Source: Bacteroidota bacterium
Lineage (GTDB): Bacteria; Bacteroidota; Bacteroidia; Chitinophagales; Chitinophagaceae
DNA length: 64,000 bases
Assembly (NCBI GenBank): GCA_016183765.1
Contig: JACPEA010000010.1
Location: forward strand, 124,001 to 188,000
Direction: 5' to 3'
The translations under genes were made by a program, and so were the position numbers. Under the pieces are notes generated by a model that saw only the letters and a program-made list of their open reading frames with translations, was not told the DNA's origin and made no database searches. Positions 1 to 8,719 of the stretch are shown here, piece after piece (within the stretch, counting starts at the first letter, position 1; each line of letters begins with the position of its first letter).

Positions 1-806
1 TGATTGGCAATGGCTCCTGTAACAAATAATTTACCGAACTGCAACTGCGCTTTGATACCAAACAGGTTCTGTGCACTGGGCATGAGCGTGCTTCTCGACT
101 GGAAAGAGATATTACCTGCTTCCAGACTTTTGATGATCTCATCGTCCATGCCTTTGTAGTCCAGCTTCAGCTGGTTATCAAAGCCGAAATTGGACAGCGT
201 ATTATAGTTGATGGGGAATTTCAGTTTCTCGCCGATATTGGCATTCACATTAAGTTTGGCGTTCATGTCAAAATCAAACCCGCCATTCCTTCTCGCCCGT
301 TCGGGCAGTGTCGGGTTCTTGATATTCTGGCCCTGGTATCCCGCCATAATGTTTACTTCACCGGTTGGCCTGATATCAACCTTCAGTCCATTCCCTGAAG
401 TCCCAAATATGCGATCAAACAGTTTGTCATAGACCTGCATTTTAGGTCTGGGTGATTTCAGGTTCAGTGTGGTCAATGCCGCAGCCCTTTTCTTGAAATA
501 ATCCGTTTCCGCTTTTCTCGACTGGATACGCCAGAACTCGTCATAGCTAAGTGATGTAGGCGTACGGTAATACTTGCTACCGATCTTTTCGATCACATAG
601 TATTGCCTGGTTTTGGGATCGTATTCGATCTCGCGCTTAATCAGTGGGCTTTCGCGGAGATCAAAGGGGTTTTTGCTCTGGTTAGACAAAGGATCGCCTC
701 TTCTGTCACTGATGGGATAGTGCACAGAATCTTTCTGCTGCGCAAAAACGCTGGTCGCAGCTTGCAACAGCAACAGGGCTATCAGTAGATGACGAATAAC
801 TCTCAA
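1..806 (-). CDS. sprA: SprA (Sov), type IX secretion outer-membrane translocon, N-terminal part
   Basis: The gene runs off the left edge, so about 268 N-terminal residues of a normally very large protein (over 2000 residues) are visible. I read it from a TTG at 804-806. No ATG lies between this codon and the upstream in-frame stop, and the TTG begins a good signal peptide (LRVIRHLLIALLLLQAATS, cleavage near VFA/QQ). The mature part has family-typical segments such as YDPKTRQYYVIEKIG and LSYDEFWRIQ, then the repeated asparagine-rich beta-barrel text (NVNANIGEKLKFPINYN). SprA is the giant outer-membrane channel of the Bacteroidota type IX secretion and gliding machinery. It lies 73 bp downstream of ruvA on the same strand, an arrangement common in this phylum. 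Family assignment is strong; the TTG start is tentative. Confidence 0.85.
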   Translation of the reverse strand, partial: MRVIRHLLIALLLLQAATSVFAQQKDSVHYPISDRRGDPLSNQSKNPFDLRESPLIKREIEYDPKTRQYYVIEKIGSKYYRTPTSLSYDEFWRIQSRKAETDYFKKRAAALTTLNLKSPRPKMQVYDKLFDRIFGTSGNGLKVDIRPTGEVNIMAGYQGQNIKNPTLPERARRNGGFDFDMNAKLNVNANIGEKLKFPINYNTLSNFGFDNQLKLDYKGMDDEIIKSLEAGNISFQSRSTLMPSAQNLFGIKAQLQFGKLFVTGAIAN

Positions 807-879
807 ACAGTTACGCTTGGTTAGGTAAAAGTGGGACGATAATACAAAAAATGGTTAGGTAGAAAATAGAAACAATAGA

Positions 880-1467
880 CTATACATTTTTGAGTGCGTG
901 TTTAATGATATCCTCCAGCGACATATCCTGTGTTTGTGCTGCCAGGGTCTTTTTCACGGCCTGTTCTGCCATGGCTTTGCCGATACCCAGTGCCACCAGC
1001 GCGTTCACCGCATCTGCATCCACCGACTGGAAACCGGTCACCTGCGGTGCAGTGGGGTCCAGCGGAAGTTTACCCAGTTTATCCCTCAGTTCCACGATTA
1101 GCCTTTCTGCCGATTTCTTTCCAATACCCTTGATACCTTCCAGTTGCCGGGTGTTGCCTTGTACAATGGCCCTGGCAATTTCATCTGGACGCATCCCGGA
1201 CAGCATCATACGGGCGGTAGCTGCGCCCACACCGGATACGCTGATCAGGTGCAGGAACATTTCTTTCTCGGCCCATTCAGCAAAACCAAACAGGGTCTGG
1301 GCGTTTTCCGTAATATGCAGGTACGTGAACAGCTGACCACTTTCCTTATTACTGATGGCCGAATAAGTGTTCAGGCTCACCTGTAACTCATATCCCACCC
1401 CATTTACATCCACCACCACCCGGGCGGGGGTTTTTACAGCAAAATTTCCTCTTACAAAAGCGATCAT
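880..1467 (-). CDS. ruvA: Holliday junction branch migration protein RuvA
   Basis: 195 residues, the normal RuvA length. RuvA tetramers bind the four-way junction and load the RuvB motor during recombinational repair. Domain I, an OB fold, starts MIAFVRGNFAV. Two helix-hairpin-helix motifs follow: VSGVGAATARMML near residues 77-89 and LEGIKGIGKKSAERL near 109-123. The C-terminal RuvB-binding three-helix domain covers about 148-195. The ATG at 1467 gives the canonical N-terminus. ruvB and ruvC are not in the window, as is usual in Bacteroidota, where the ruv genes are dispersed. sprA follows on the same strand. Confidence 0.97.
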   Translation of the reverse strand: MIAFVRGNFAVKTPARVVVDVNGVGYELQVSLNTYSAISNKESGQLFTYLHITENAQTLFGFAEWAEKEMFLHLISVSGVGAATARMMLSGMRPDEIARAIVQGNTRQLEGIKGIGKKSAERLIVELRDKLGKLPLDPTAPQVTGFQSVDADAVNALVALGIGKAMAEQAVKKTLAAQTQDMSLEDIIKHALKNV

Positions 1468-1475
1468 AGCTTTTT

Positions 1476-1504
1476 CAAAAATATGTTAAAAAACCTTGCT
1501 ACAA
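1476..1504 (-). promoter_or_regulatory. Bacteroidota-type promoter of ruvA
   Basis: On the minus strand an exact -7 element TATTTTTG (1483-1476) fits the Bacteroidota consensus TAnnTTTG, with GTTG as -33 element (TTG at 1504-1502) 18 bp upstream. The -7 element ends only 8 bp before the ruvA ATG, so the mRNA would have almost no leader. Elements are seen directly; function is inferred. Confidence 0.55.
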
Positions 1505-1676
1505 CTAACTTTATTGCCCCTAAAAGACATGTATCAGCCCCCTTAACCGGTCGGAACTGCCGGATCGCCGGTCCGCTAACAGTTGTTAGAATCCAATGAA
1601 TTTCACTGGCGGGCAGTCCCATGTGTAAGATAATTTGGAAATCTTATGGATATTTGCGCCAATCTTAGCAAAATCT

Positions 1677-2666
1677 ATGGACAAAATCAGAGCAGCGATT
1701 ACCGGTGTAGGCGGCTATGTACCAGAAACCAAACTCACCAATTTCGACCTCGAAAAAATGGTGGATACCAACGATGAATGGATACGTACCCGAACCGGTA
1801 TTGAAGAAAGAAGAATTTTAAAAGAGCCCGGCATGGGCAGCAGCGATATGGCTGTACCGGCCGTACAGGAACTCCTCCGGAAAAAAGGCCTTGCCCCGAC
1901 AGATATAGACTGTTTGATCTGCGCCACCGTTACCCCGGATATGGTTTTCCCGGCAACCGCCAATATCATCTGTGATAAGATCGGCGCCACCAATGCCTGG
2001 GGTTATGATATGAGCGCCGCCTGCAGCGGTTTCCTGTTTGCCCTTACCACCGGCGCCATGTACATTGAAAGTGGCCGTTACAAAAAAGTGGTGGTGGTAG
2101 GTGTTGACAAAATGAGCGCCATTGTAGACTATACCGACCGTGCTACCTGTATCATTTTTGGCGATGGGGCCGGCGCCGTGCTGCTGGAACCTTCTACCGA
2201 CGAAAACGGTATCCTCGACAGTATCTTACGTACCGACGGAAGTGGCCGCCAATACCTGCACATGAAAGCAGGAGGCTCCGTAAAACCCGCTACCGTAGAA
2301 ACCGTTCTGGCCAAAGAACACTATGCCTACCAGGAAGGACAGCCCGTTTTCAAATTCGCCGTAAAAGGCATGGCCGATGTAAGCGCCGAACTGCTGGAAC
2401 GCAACCACCTTACCGGCGATGATATTGCCTGGCTGGTACCTCACCAGGCCAACCTGCGCATCATTGATGCAACAGCCAACCGGATGGGCCTGTCAAAAGA
2501 CAAAGTGATGATCAATATCCAGAAATACGGTAACACTACAGCTGCCACCATCCCCCTATGCCTGTGGGAATGGGAAAACCAGCTGAAAAAAGGTGACAAC
2601 CTGGTATTGGCCGCTTTTGGCGGAGGTTTTACCTGGGGCGCTACCTGGGTAAAATGGGCCTATTGA
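1677..2666 (+). CDS. fabH: Beta-ketoacyl-ACP synthase III (KAS III)
   Basis: 329 residues starting [21 protein letters not shown] at 1635 would add 14 residues unlike the family, so I prefer the ATG at 1677. KAS III condenses acetyl-CoA (or a branched primer) with malonyl-ACP to start fatty-acid synthesis in the cytosol. The catalytic triad is visible: Cys116 in SAACSGF, His256 in VPHQAN and Asn286 in YGNTTAAT. The glycine-rich C-terminus ([17 protein letters not shown]) is standard. It is monocistronic here: divergent from ruvA and followed by a hairpin terminator. fabD and fabI are elsewhere in the window, so the fab genes are dispersed. Confidence 0.96.
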   Translation: MDKIRAAITGVGGYVPETKLTNFDLEKMVDTNDEWIRTRTGIEERRILKEPGMGSSDMAVPAVQELLRKKGLAPTDIDCLICATVTPDMVFPATANIICDKIGATNAWGYDMSAACSGFLFALTTGAMYIESGRYKKVVVVGVDKMSAIVDYTDRATCIIFGDGAGAVLLEPSTDENGILDSILRTDGSGRQYLHMKAGGSVKPATVETVLAKEHYAYQEGQPVFKFAVKGMADVSAELLERNHLTGDDIAWLVPHQANLRIIDATANRMGLSKDKVMINIQKYGNTTAATIPLCLWEWENQLKKGDNLVLAAFGGGFTWGATWVKWAY

Positions 2667-2703
2667 CCGTTCTTACAAAACCTAACTATCTGAATGTATC
2701 ACA

Positions 2704-2735
2704 CAACATCCTCCCATCAAGGGGGATGTTTTTTT
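2704..2735 (+). terminator. Rho-independent terminator after fabH
   Basis: Arms AACATCCTCCC (2704-2714) and GGGGGATGTT (2721-2730) pair over 10 bp with one bulged base, the loop is ATCAA, and a run of T follows. It lies 37 bp after the fabH stop. Confidence 0.85.
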
Positions 2736-2755
2736 AGGTCATATACCCCAACAGT

Positions 2756-3244
2756 TCAGATCCTGTTGAACAGGATATAATCCGTTTGTGGTATAGCGGG
2801 TACCCCTACCTGCCGGAGCATGGTAACCAATTGTCCGCGGTGATAAGTGCCATGGTTATTCAGGTGTAACAGGATATCCTTTACTGACTGCTGGTAATGT
2901 TCGCCTTTCATGTTCTTGTAAGGAAGTATGTCTTCCAGTTGTGCGTCTGTGGCAGCGTCTATCCAATCGATCCATTGGTCGTCCTGATGCAGGATGCCAT
3001 TCTCAATATCTCTCATGGAAGGATGGAAACTCAAACTGGGCACCACCACCTGCTCATGCCGCTGCAACCGCTGCCACCAGATACTGGAAGCATCCCAGAG
3101 ATGCAGCCAGGTTTTCTGTATGGAGGGGAAACTGCTGATGAGCTCCTGCTGTTGCTGCGCTTCGGTAAGCGTTACTGATACATCGAGGAGCTTTTCATTG
3201 GCCCATCTTTCGTAACGGGCAAAAGAGGTGATTAATTGCTTCAT
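2756..3244 (-). CDS. DinB-family putative metal-dependent enzyme
   Basis: 162 residues from the ATG at 3244 (MKQLITSFARYERWANEKLL). An upstream in-frame start would only add 16 residues of unlikely sequence. This is a DinB/YfiT-like four-helix bundle. The expected metal ligands are present: His48 (TWLHLWDAS), His131 and His135 (NNHGTYHRGQ). Family members bind Ni or Zn; some are thiol transferases, but most have no known substrate, so none is assigned. It is divergent from the PLP enzyme at 3314, with about 70 bp for both promoters, and ends 90 bp from fabH across the fabH terminator. Confidence 0.85.
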   Translation of the reverse strand: MKQLITSFARYERWANEKLLDVSVTLTEAQQQQELISSFPSIQKTWLHLWDASSIWWQRLQRHEQVVVPSLSFHPSMRDIENGILHQDDQWIDWIDAATDAQLEDILPYKNMKGEHYQQSVKDILLHLNNHGTYHRGQLVTMLRQVGVPAIPQTDYILFNRI

Positions 3245-3313
3245 GTTTAATCCTACTTTTGAGGTGGCCGCTCCGGCCGGTTTTGAAAACAATCCTATAC
3301 CAATTTAAATATA

Positions 3314-4543
3314 ATGAATAAAAAATTCCCATTCACCGGTATCAGCTCCGTGGCCATGCACGCATCCGGACAGGAGAATGCCGATTACGCACACCTTACA
3401 CCGATCTATGCTACTTCCACCTTTACTTTCGACTCTGCCCAGCAGGGCAGCGACCGTTTTGCAGGCGCCGATAAAACAAAGATCTATGGCCGTTGGGGCA
3501 ACCCTACTTTTACCGTTGCCGAAGAGACCATTGCGGCACTGGAAACCTTCGGGATCAAAAATGCCGATGGCAGTCAGCTGGAAGTGAAAGCCCTGCTGCA
3601 TGCCAGCGGACAGGCTGCCATGAGCACTTTGTTCCTGAGTACTTTGCAGGCAGGCGATTCGGTTCTCTCCCATTATTCGCTGTACGGCGGCACACACGAG
3701 ATCTTGAACAAACTGCTGGCCGATACAGGCGTAAAAGCCACCATCATTGACATGCGCAACCTGGAACTGGTGGAAGATGCCTTGAAAAAAGATCCGAAGA
3801 TCAAACTGGTCCATATTGAAACACCGGCCAATCCCACCATCCAATGCGTGGATATTGAGGAAGTGACCAGGATTGCCAAACGGTACAACAAACTGGTATC
3901 GGTTGACAATACATTTGCGACCCCCTATCTGCAACAACCTTTCCGGTATGGTGTTGACTTTGTCTTTCACTCAACCACCAAATTCCTGAACGGGCATGGT
4001 ACCGCCATAGGTGGCGTATTGCTGGGCAGGGACCTGGAATATATGCGTACCAAGGTCTGGAAATGGCATGTATTATTGGGTGGCAACAGCAATCCCTTCG
4101 ATGCTTTCCTGTTAACGCAGGGTATGAAAACACTGGAACTTCGGATGGACCGCCATTGTGCCAATGCCATGGAAGTGGCCGCTTTTCTCGACAGGCATCC
4201 CGGTATCGCGCATGTCAATTATAACGGGCTCTCTTCACACCCAGATCATGTCATCACCAGCAAACAGATGAAACACCCGGGTGCACTGATGAGCTTTGAG
4301 CTCAAAGGCGGACTGGATGCCGGCCGCAAATTCATCGATGCTTTACAAATGTGCGTAAGGGCGGTATCGCTGGGAACCGTGGATACACTGCTATCACACC
4401 CTGCCACCATGAGCCATGCGGGACTGAAAAAGGAAGAAAGGATCCAGTTCGGCATCACCGACGGGCTGATCCGCCTGAGTGTGGGCATCGAAAACATTGC
4501 CGATATCCTGGCCGATATGGAACAGGCCCTGAAGAAAGTATAA
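3314..4543 (+). CDS. PLP-dependent Cys/Met metabolism enzyme (cystathionine/methionine gamma-lyase-like)
   Basis: 409 residues, fold-type I of the trans-sulfuration family. The PLP lysine is Lys223 in HSTTKFLNGHG, with Asp198 (SVDNTFATP) for the ring nitrogen. Tyr58-Arg60 (IYGRWGNPT) binds the phosphate of the neighbouring subunit, and catalytic Tyr124 lies in SLYGGT. Family reactions are gamma-elimination or replacement on methionine, cystathionine or O-acyl-homoserine. The residue aligned with the methionine gamma-lyase cysteine (LYGCT) is Gly126 here, which argues against a classic methionine gamma-lyase. Cystathionine gamma-lyase/synthase or O-acetylhomoserine sulfhydrylase-like activity fits at least as well. 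It is monocistronic, followed by a terminator. Confidence 0.9.
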   Translation: MNKKFPFTGISSVAMHASGQENADYAHLTPIYATSTFTFDSAQQGSDRFAGADKTKIYGRWGNPTFTVAEETIAALETFGIKNADGSQLEVKALLHASGQAAMSTLFLSTLQAGDSVLSHYSLYGGTHEILNKLLADTGVKATIIDMRNLELVEDALKKDPKIKLVHIETPANPTIQCVDIEEVTRIAKRYNKLVSVDNTFATPYLQQPFRYGVDFVFHSTTKFLNGHGTAIGGVLLGRDLEYMRTKVWKWHVLLGGNSNPFDAFLLTQGMKTLELRMDRHCANAMEVAAFLDRHPGIAHVNYNGLSSHPDHVITSKQMKHPGALMSFELKGGLDAGRKFIDALQMCVRAVSLGTVDTLLSHPATMSHAGLKKEERIQFGITDGLIRLSVGIENIADILADMEQALKKV

Positions 4544-4568
4544 GGATTCACATAACAGAATTGCTTTT

Positions 4569-4603
4569 AGCCCGGTAACTGTTTACATTTATCGGGCTTT
4601 TTC
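4569..4603 (+). terminator. Rho-independent terminator after the PLP enzyme gene
   Basis: AGCCCG (4569-4574) pairs with CGGGCT (4593-4598) around an 18-nt loop and is followed by TTTTT, 25 bp after the stop codon. Confidence 0.75.
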
Positions 4604-4621
4604 ATACCAAAACTTGACAAA

Positions 4622-6448
4622 ATGAGAAAAATCGTATGGGTAGTTTGCCTGATGGTATTGGTCTTCCCCGCCATTGCGCAGAAGAAAAAAAACACAACGG
4701 TCATTGACCGTTTCGCAGGTTTGGATACTGCATTTGAGCGGGTGCTGAAAGACTGGCACGCTGCAGGTTTTGCCGTAGCGGTCGTGGAGAAAGACAAACT
4801 CATCTATGCCAAAGGCTTTGGCTACCGGGATGTTGAAAAGAAATTACCCGTAACTGCCAATACCTTATTTGCCATCGGCAGCTGCACCAAGGCCTTCACT
4901 TCGTCAATACTCGGTTTGTTGCAGAAAGACGGCAAACTGCAGTACGATAAACCGGTGCGCGATTACCTGCCCGAACTTAAGTTCTACAACGATGAAATGA
5001 ACGATCTCGTAACAGTTCGTGATATGATGAGTCACCGCACAGGTCTGCCCCGGCATGATTTTTCCTGGTATGCTTTCCCCAGTTCCTCGCGCGACAGCCT
5101 GATGAAGCGGATCCGGTTCATGGAGCCAACTTTCCACGTACGCGAGAAATGGCAGTACAACAATTTCATGTTCCTGTTACAGGGAATGATCGCTGAGAAG
5201 CTGATGAACGAAAGCTGGGAGAATGCTGTTCGCGATAATTTACTCAGACCACTCGGCATGAACCGGACGGTCTTCACCATTGGCGAAATGGAAAAGAGCG
5301 ACGATGCCGCGATCGGATACGGGCTCAAAAAAGACAGCATCCTCAAGAAACTGGATTATTACCATATCGATGCCATGGGACCTGCCGGCAGCATCAACAG
5401 CAGCATAACAGAAATGTCCAATTGGCTCCGCACCTGGATCAATGGCGGGAAACTCAATGGAAAAGAGATCTTGCCGGCCACCTATGTTACAGAAGCCATG
5501 AGCGCACAGATGGTGATCAGCGGCGGAATGCCCAGCAAAGAAAAACCGGACATGCATTTGGCCAACTATGGCTTCGGATGGATGATCAGCTCTTACAAAG
5601 GCCATTACCGCGTTGAACACGGGGGCAATATCGATGGATTTTCAGCCAGCACCAGTTTTTATCCTACCGACAGTATCGGCATCGTGGTACTGACCAACCA
5701 GAACGGTTCAGCCCTGCCATCCATCGTAAGGAACCTGGTATCGGACCGGTTGTTGAAATTGCCTTATTTCGACTGGAACACCGACCTGAAACGCAGTTCC
5801 GACAGCGCAAAAGCAAAAGCCAAAGAAGTGGAAAAACTCAAAAGCGGTAACCAGAAAGCCCATACAAAACCTTCCCACCCGTTAAAAGATTATGAAGGCA
5901 TTTACCAACACCCGGGATATGGAAGTTTTGAGATCAGCCTTGTGAACGATTCTTTGTTCGCAAAGCTGGGTAAAGACCTGATGTGGCTCCGCCATTATCA
6001 TTACGACATATTTGAACCTTTCGGCAAAACACCCGGCGAAGCCATTGATACTACTGAAAAAAGTCCATTCAGACTGCAGTTTCATATGAATGAAGCCGGC
6101 GATATTTCCCTGGTAACACAACAGCTTGAGGCAGGCCTGGAACCTTTCAAATTCATCAAAACACCCAAACCCAAAGCCATCACCAAAGAAGAACTGGAAA
6201 AATATGTGGGCGAATACCTGCTGGGAGGCGCCACCGTAAAAGTATATATCAAAGACAATAAAACGCTGTATGTACTGGTACCTGGTCAGCCCGACTATGA
6301 ACTGCTTCCCGTTGAGAAACATAAGTTCGCCCTCAAAGTGGCCAATGGGTTTTTCCTGCAGTTCGAGGTAAACGAGAAAGGCGAATCCGTGAATGCCACA
6401 TTTATACAACCCAACGGAAATTTCAAAGCAATCAGAAAACAACTGTAA
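4622..6448 (+). CDS. Secreted serine hydrolase, class C beta-lactamase/PBP4* family with DUF3471-type C-terminus
   Basis: 608 residues. A signal peptide (MRKIVWVVCLMVLVFPAIAQ) sends it to the periplasm or beyond. The beta-lactamase/transpeptidase-like domain spans roughly 35-385. It carries SxxK as S87-C-T-K90, YxN as Y179-N-N181 and the third motif HGG at 333-335. A DUF3471-like beta domain follows near 412-505, then a lipocalin-like tail. Such proteins are D-aminopeptidases, esterases or peptidoglycan-modifying enzymes; the substrate cannot be read from sequence. The next gene, a D-aminoacylase-like lipoprotein 19 bp downstream on the same strand, suggests a shared operon acting on D-amino-acid-containing peptides. 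That link is inference. Confidence 0.88.
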   Translation: MRKIVWVVCLMVLVFPAIAQKKKNTTVIDRFAGLDTAFERVLKDWHAAGFAVAVVEKDKLIYAKGFGYRDVEKKLPVTANTLFAIGSCTKAFTSSILGLLQKDGKLQYDKPVRDYLPELKFYNDEMNDLVTVRDMMSHRTGLPRHDFSWYAFPSSSRDSLMKRIRFMEPTFHVREKWQYNNFMFLLQGMIAEKLMNESWENAVRDNLLRPLGMNRTVFTIGEMEKSDDAAIGYGLKKDSILKKLDYYHIDAMGPAGSINSSITEMSNWLRTWINGGKLNGKEILPATYVTEAMSAQMVISGGMPSKEKPDMHLANYGFGWMISSYKGHYRVEHGGNIDGFSASTSFYPTDSIGIVVLTNQNGSALPSIVRNLVSDRLLKLPYFDWNTDLKRSSDSAKAKAKEVEKLKSGNQKAHTKPSHPLKDYEGIYQHPGYGSFEISLVNDSLFAKLGKDLMWLRHYHYDIFEPFGKTPGEAIDTTEKSPFRLQFHMNEAGDISLVTQQLEAGLEPFKFIKTPKPKAITKEELEKYVGEYLLGGATVKVYIKDNKTLYVLVPGQPDYELLPVEKHKFALKVANGFFLQFEVNEKGESVNATFIQPNGNFKAIRKQL

Positions 6449-6467
6449 CCCGCTCAATCAAAATAGT

Positions 6468-8138
6468 ATGCAAAAACTCGCCTGTTTACTGATATACGCC
6501 GGATTGATCGTATCGTGCAGCGATAAAAAATACGATACCATCATCCGCAATGGCCTGGTATACGACGGCAATGGCGGCAAACCCTTCAAGGCCGATATCG
6601 CCATTCAGAATGACACCATTGCTTTTATTGGCGACCTGTCTAAAGCGTCCGCCAACAAGGAAGTAGATGCCAAAGGTTTGGCCGTATCGCCCGGTTTTAT
6701 CAATATGCTCAGTTGGGCGCCGGTATCGCTGATCGAAGATGGAAGATCGCAGGGCGATATCAGGCAGGGGGTAACGCTGGAAGTATTCGGCGAAGGGGAA
6801 AGCATGGGACCGCTCAATGCAAAAATGAAGTCGGACATGCAGCATGACCAGTCGCTGATCAAATTCGACGTAACCTGGAACACACTCGGCGAATACATGC
6901 GGTATATGGAGAAACGAGGCATCAGCACCAATATTGCGTCATTTGTTGGCGCCACCACCATCCGCACCCATGTGATCGGTGAAGACAACCGCGATCCTAC
7001 AGCAGAAGAGATGCAACGCATGAAAGCCCTCGTAAAACAGGCCATGGAAGAAGGCGCGCTCGGCGTGGGCAGTTCCCTTATCTATCCTCCTGCCTTTTTC
7101 GCCAAAACACAGGAACTGATCGAACTCTGTAAAGCCGCGGCACCTTATGGCGGCGGTTATATCTCACATATGCGCAGCGAAGGCAACAAATTGAACGAAG
7201 CGGTAGAAGAACTGATTACCATTGCCAAAGAAGCGGGAGTTCATGGCGAGATCTATCACCTGAAAGCGGCTGGCGTGAGCAATTGGGGAAAAATGGACAG
7301 CGTGATCAGGAGAGTGGAACGCGCCCGCAAGGAAGGGATTGACATCGCCGCCAACATGTACACCTATACGGCCGGCGCTACCGGTATGACGGCAGCTTTG
7401 CCTCCCTCTTTGCAGGACGGCGGTTTTGGTAAACTCTGGCAGCGGCTACAGGATCCCAAAACGCGGGAACAAATGAAAAAAGCCATGAAGACCAACGCGG
7501 CCGACTGGGAAAACCTCTATTATGGTGCAGGCTCTGCCGACAAAGTACTGCTGCTCGGTTTCCGCAGAGATCCCCTGTTCAAATACACCGGCAAATCACT
7601 GGCCGAAGTTGCCAGGATCAGGAACACCACACCGGAAGACGCCGCCATTGACCTGATCATCCAGGACAGCAGCCGGGTAGAAGTCGCCTATTTCCTGATG
7701 AGCGAGGAGAATGTAAAAAAACAGGTAGCCCTTCCCTGGCTGAGTTTCGGATCCGATGCGGCTTCTATGTCTACAGAGGGCAATTTCATCAAACAGAGTT
7801 CTCACCCACGTGCCTACGGTAATTTTGCCAGGGTGATCGGTCATTATGTGAGAGATGAAAAAGTGCTATCGCTGGAACAAGCCATCCACAAACTGGCCAA
7901 AGTGGCTGCCACACATCTTCACATCGCAAAAAGAGGCGAACTGAAAACGGGCAACTATGCCGACATCCTTATTTTTGATCCTGCCAAAGTAAAAGACAAT
8001 GCCACTTACGAGAATCCACACCAGTATGCAGCTGGCATGCTGTATGTTTGGGTGAACGGCACACAGGTATTGAAAGAAGGCGAACATACGGGAGCGAAAC
8101 CGGGAAGGTTTGTGAAAAGAGCAGGAGCGGGACAATGA
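6468..8138 (+). CDS. Lipoprotein amidohydrolase, N-acyl-D-amino-acid deacylase family, altered metal site
   Basis: 556 residues from the ATG at 6468, 19 bp after the serine hydrolase. The N-terminus MQKLACLLIYAGLIVSC has a lipobox ending at Cys17. The TIM-barrel deacylase outline is clear: NGLVYDGNG near 28-36, SHMRSEGN near 233-240, IYHLKAAG with His264, FGSDAASMSTEG, and the C-terminal ADILIFDP. The metal-binding motif after strand 1, normally PGFID-x-H-x-H, reads PGFINMLSWAP (75-85) with no histidine. The segment where D-aminoacylases have a ligand cysteine reads EVFGEGESMG (105-114). I recall a subfamily with similar wording, so this is probably an ancestral variant and not decay. Substrate unknown. 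Confidence 0.85.
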   Translation: MQKLACLLIYAGLIVSCSDKKYDTIIRNGLVYDGNGGKPFKADIAIQNDTIAFIGDLSKASANKEVDAKGLAVSPGFINMLSWAPVSLIEDGRSQGDIRQGVTLEVFGEGESMGPLNAKMKSDMQHDQSLIKFDVTWNTLGEYMRYMEKRGISTNIASFVGATTIRTHVIGEDNRDPTAEEMQRMKALVKQAMEEGALGVGSSLIYPPAFFAKTQELIELCKAAAPYGGGYISHMRSEGNKLNEAVEELITIAKEAGVHGEIYHLKAAGVSNWGKMDSVIRRVERARKEGIDIAANMYTYTAGATGMTAALPPSLQDGGFGKLWQRLQDPKTREQMKKAMKTNAADWENLYYGAGSADKVLLLGFRRDPLFKYTGKSLAEVARIRNTTPEDAAIDLIIQDSSRVEVAYFLMSEENVKKQVALPWLSFGSDAASMSTEGNFIKQSSHPRAYGNFARVIGHYVRDEKVLSLEQAIHKLAKVAATHLHIAKRGELKTGNYADILIFDPAKVKDNATYENPHQYAAGMLYVWVNGTQVLKEGEHTGAKPGRFVKRAGAGQ

Positions 8139-8184
8139 AAGAATGAGTGGATGAGTGAATGATAGAATGAGTGAATGAGTGAAA
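8136..8184. repeat. GAATGAGT reiteration between amidohydrolase and GNAT genes
   Basis: From the stop codon of the amidohydrolase gene onward the text is a degenerate tandem of GAATGAGT / GGATGAGT units. The same unit, in the opposite orientation, occurs at 12353-12398 and 52473-52517. No open frame of its own. Confidence 0.8.
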
Positions 8185-8204
8185 GGCAAATGTAAAACAG
8201 CTAT

Positions 8205-8657
8205 ATGGAAATATTGATCAGGCGTGCGGAAAGAAAAGACTGTGCGCGTTTACTGGAACTGATACAGGAACTGGCAGATTATGAGAAAGCGCCACAGGAA
8301 GTGACCGTAACACTGGCACATTTTGAAGACAGTGGCTTTGGCTCCAATCCTGTGTGGTGGGCCTTTGTGGCCGAAATAAATGGACGGGTGGAAGGTTTTG
8401 CGCTTTACTATATCCGATACAGTACCTGGAAGGGACAATGCCTGTACCTGGAAGATTTCCTGGTGACTGAAAAACTACGCGGTTTAGGGGCAGGTAAATT
8501 ATTATTCGATCGCATTATACAGGAAGCGAAAGACAAAGGATTCAAACGAATGGTATGGCAGGTGCTCGAATGGAACGAGCCCGCCATCAATTTCTACAAA
8601 AAATACCAGGCAACCCTTGATCCTGAGTGGGTGAATGGCATCCTCGATTTTGAGTAG
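8205..8657 (+). CDS. GNAT acetyltransferase, diamine (spermidine/thialysine) N-acetyltransferase-like
   Basis: 150 residues, a single GNAT domain. The acetyl-CoA binding motif A is EKLRGLGAGKLLFD near 90-103 (R/Q-x-x-G-x-G/A pattern), preceded by YLEDFLVTE. Motif B includes WNEPAINFYKKY. LYLEDF...WNEPAINFY closely resembles eukaryotic spermidine/spermine N1-acetyltransferase and its thialysine acetyltransferase relatives, so a polyamine or lysine-analogue amine is the best guess. It could be co-transcribed with the two upstream genes, from which it is separated by 66 bp of repeat. It converges on fabD across an inverted repeat. Confidence 0.88.
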   Translation: MEILIRRAERKDCARLLELIQELADYEKAPQEVTVTLAHFEDSGFGSNPVWWAFVAEINGRVEGFALYYIRYSTWKGQCLYLEDFLVTEKLRGLGAGKLLFDRIIQEAKDKGFKRMVWQVLEWNEPAINFYKKYQATLDPEWVNGILDFE

Positions 8658-8659
8658 TG

Positions 8660-8709
8660 AATTACGGATTGCCGAATTATCTGATGCGCTCATTCGGCAA
8701 TCCGTAATT
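8660..8709. repeat. 18-bp perfect inverted repeat between GNAT gene and fabD
   Basis: AATTACGGATTGCCGAAT (8660-8677) is perfectly repeated inverted at 8692-8709 with a 14-nt loop. It starts 2 bp after the GNAT stop and ends 10 bp before the fabD stop. It probably acts as a bidirectional terminator but lacks a T-tract. Words from the arms (CAATCCGTAAT) recur at 21120-21131. Confidence 0.9.
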
Positions 8710-8719
8710 TGCAAATTCC

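Noticed and set aside
1635-1676. Upstream TTG start for fabH
   Set aside because: The added residues do not match the conserved KAS III N-terminus, which begins at the ATG at 1677.
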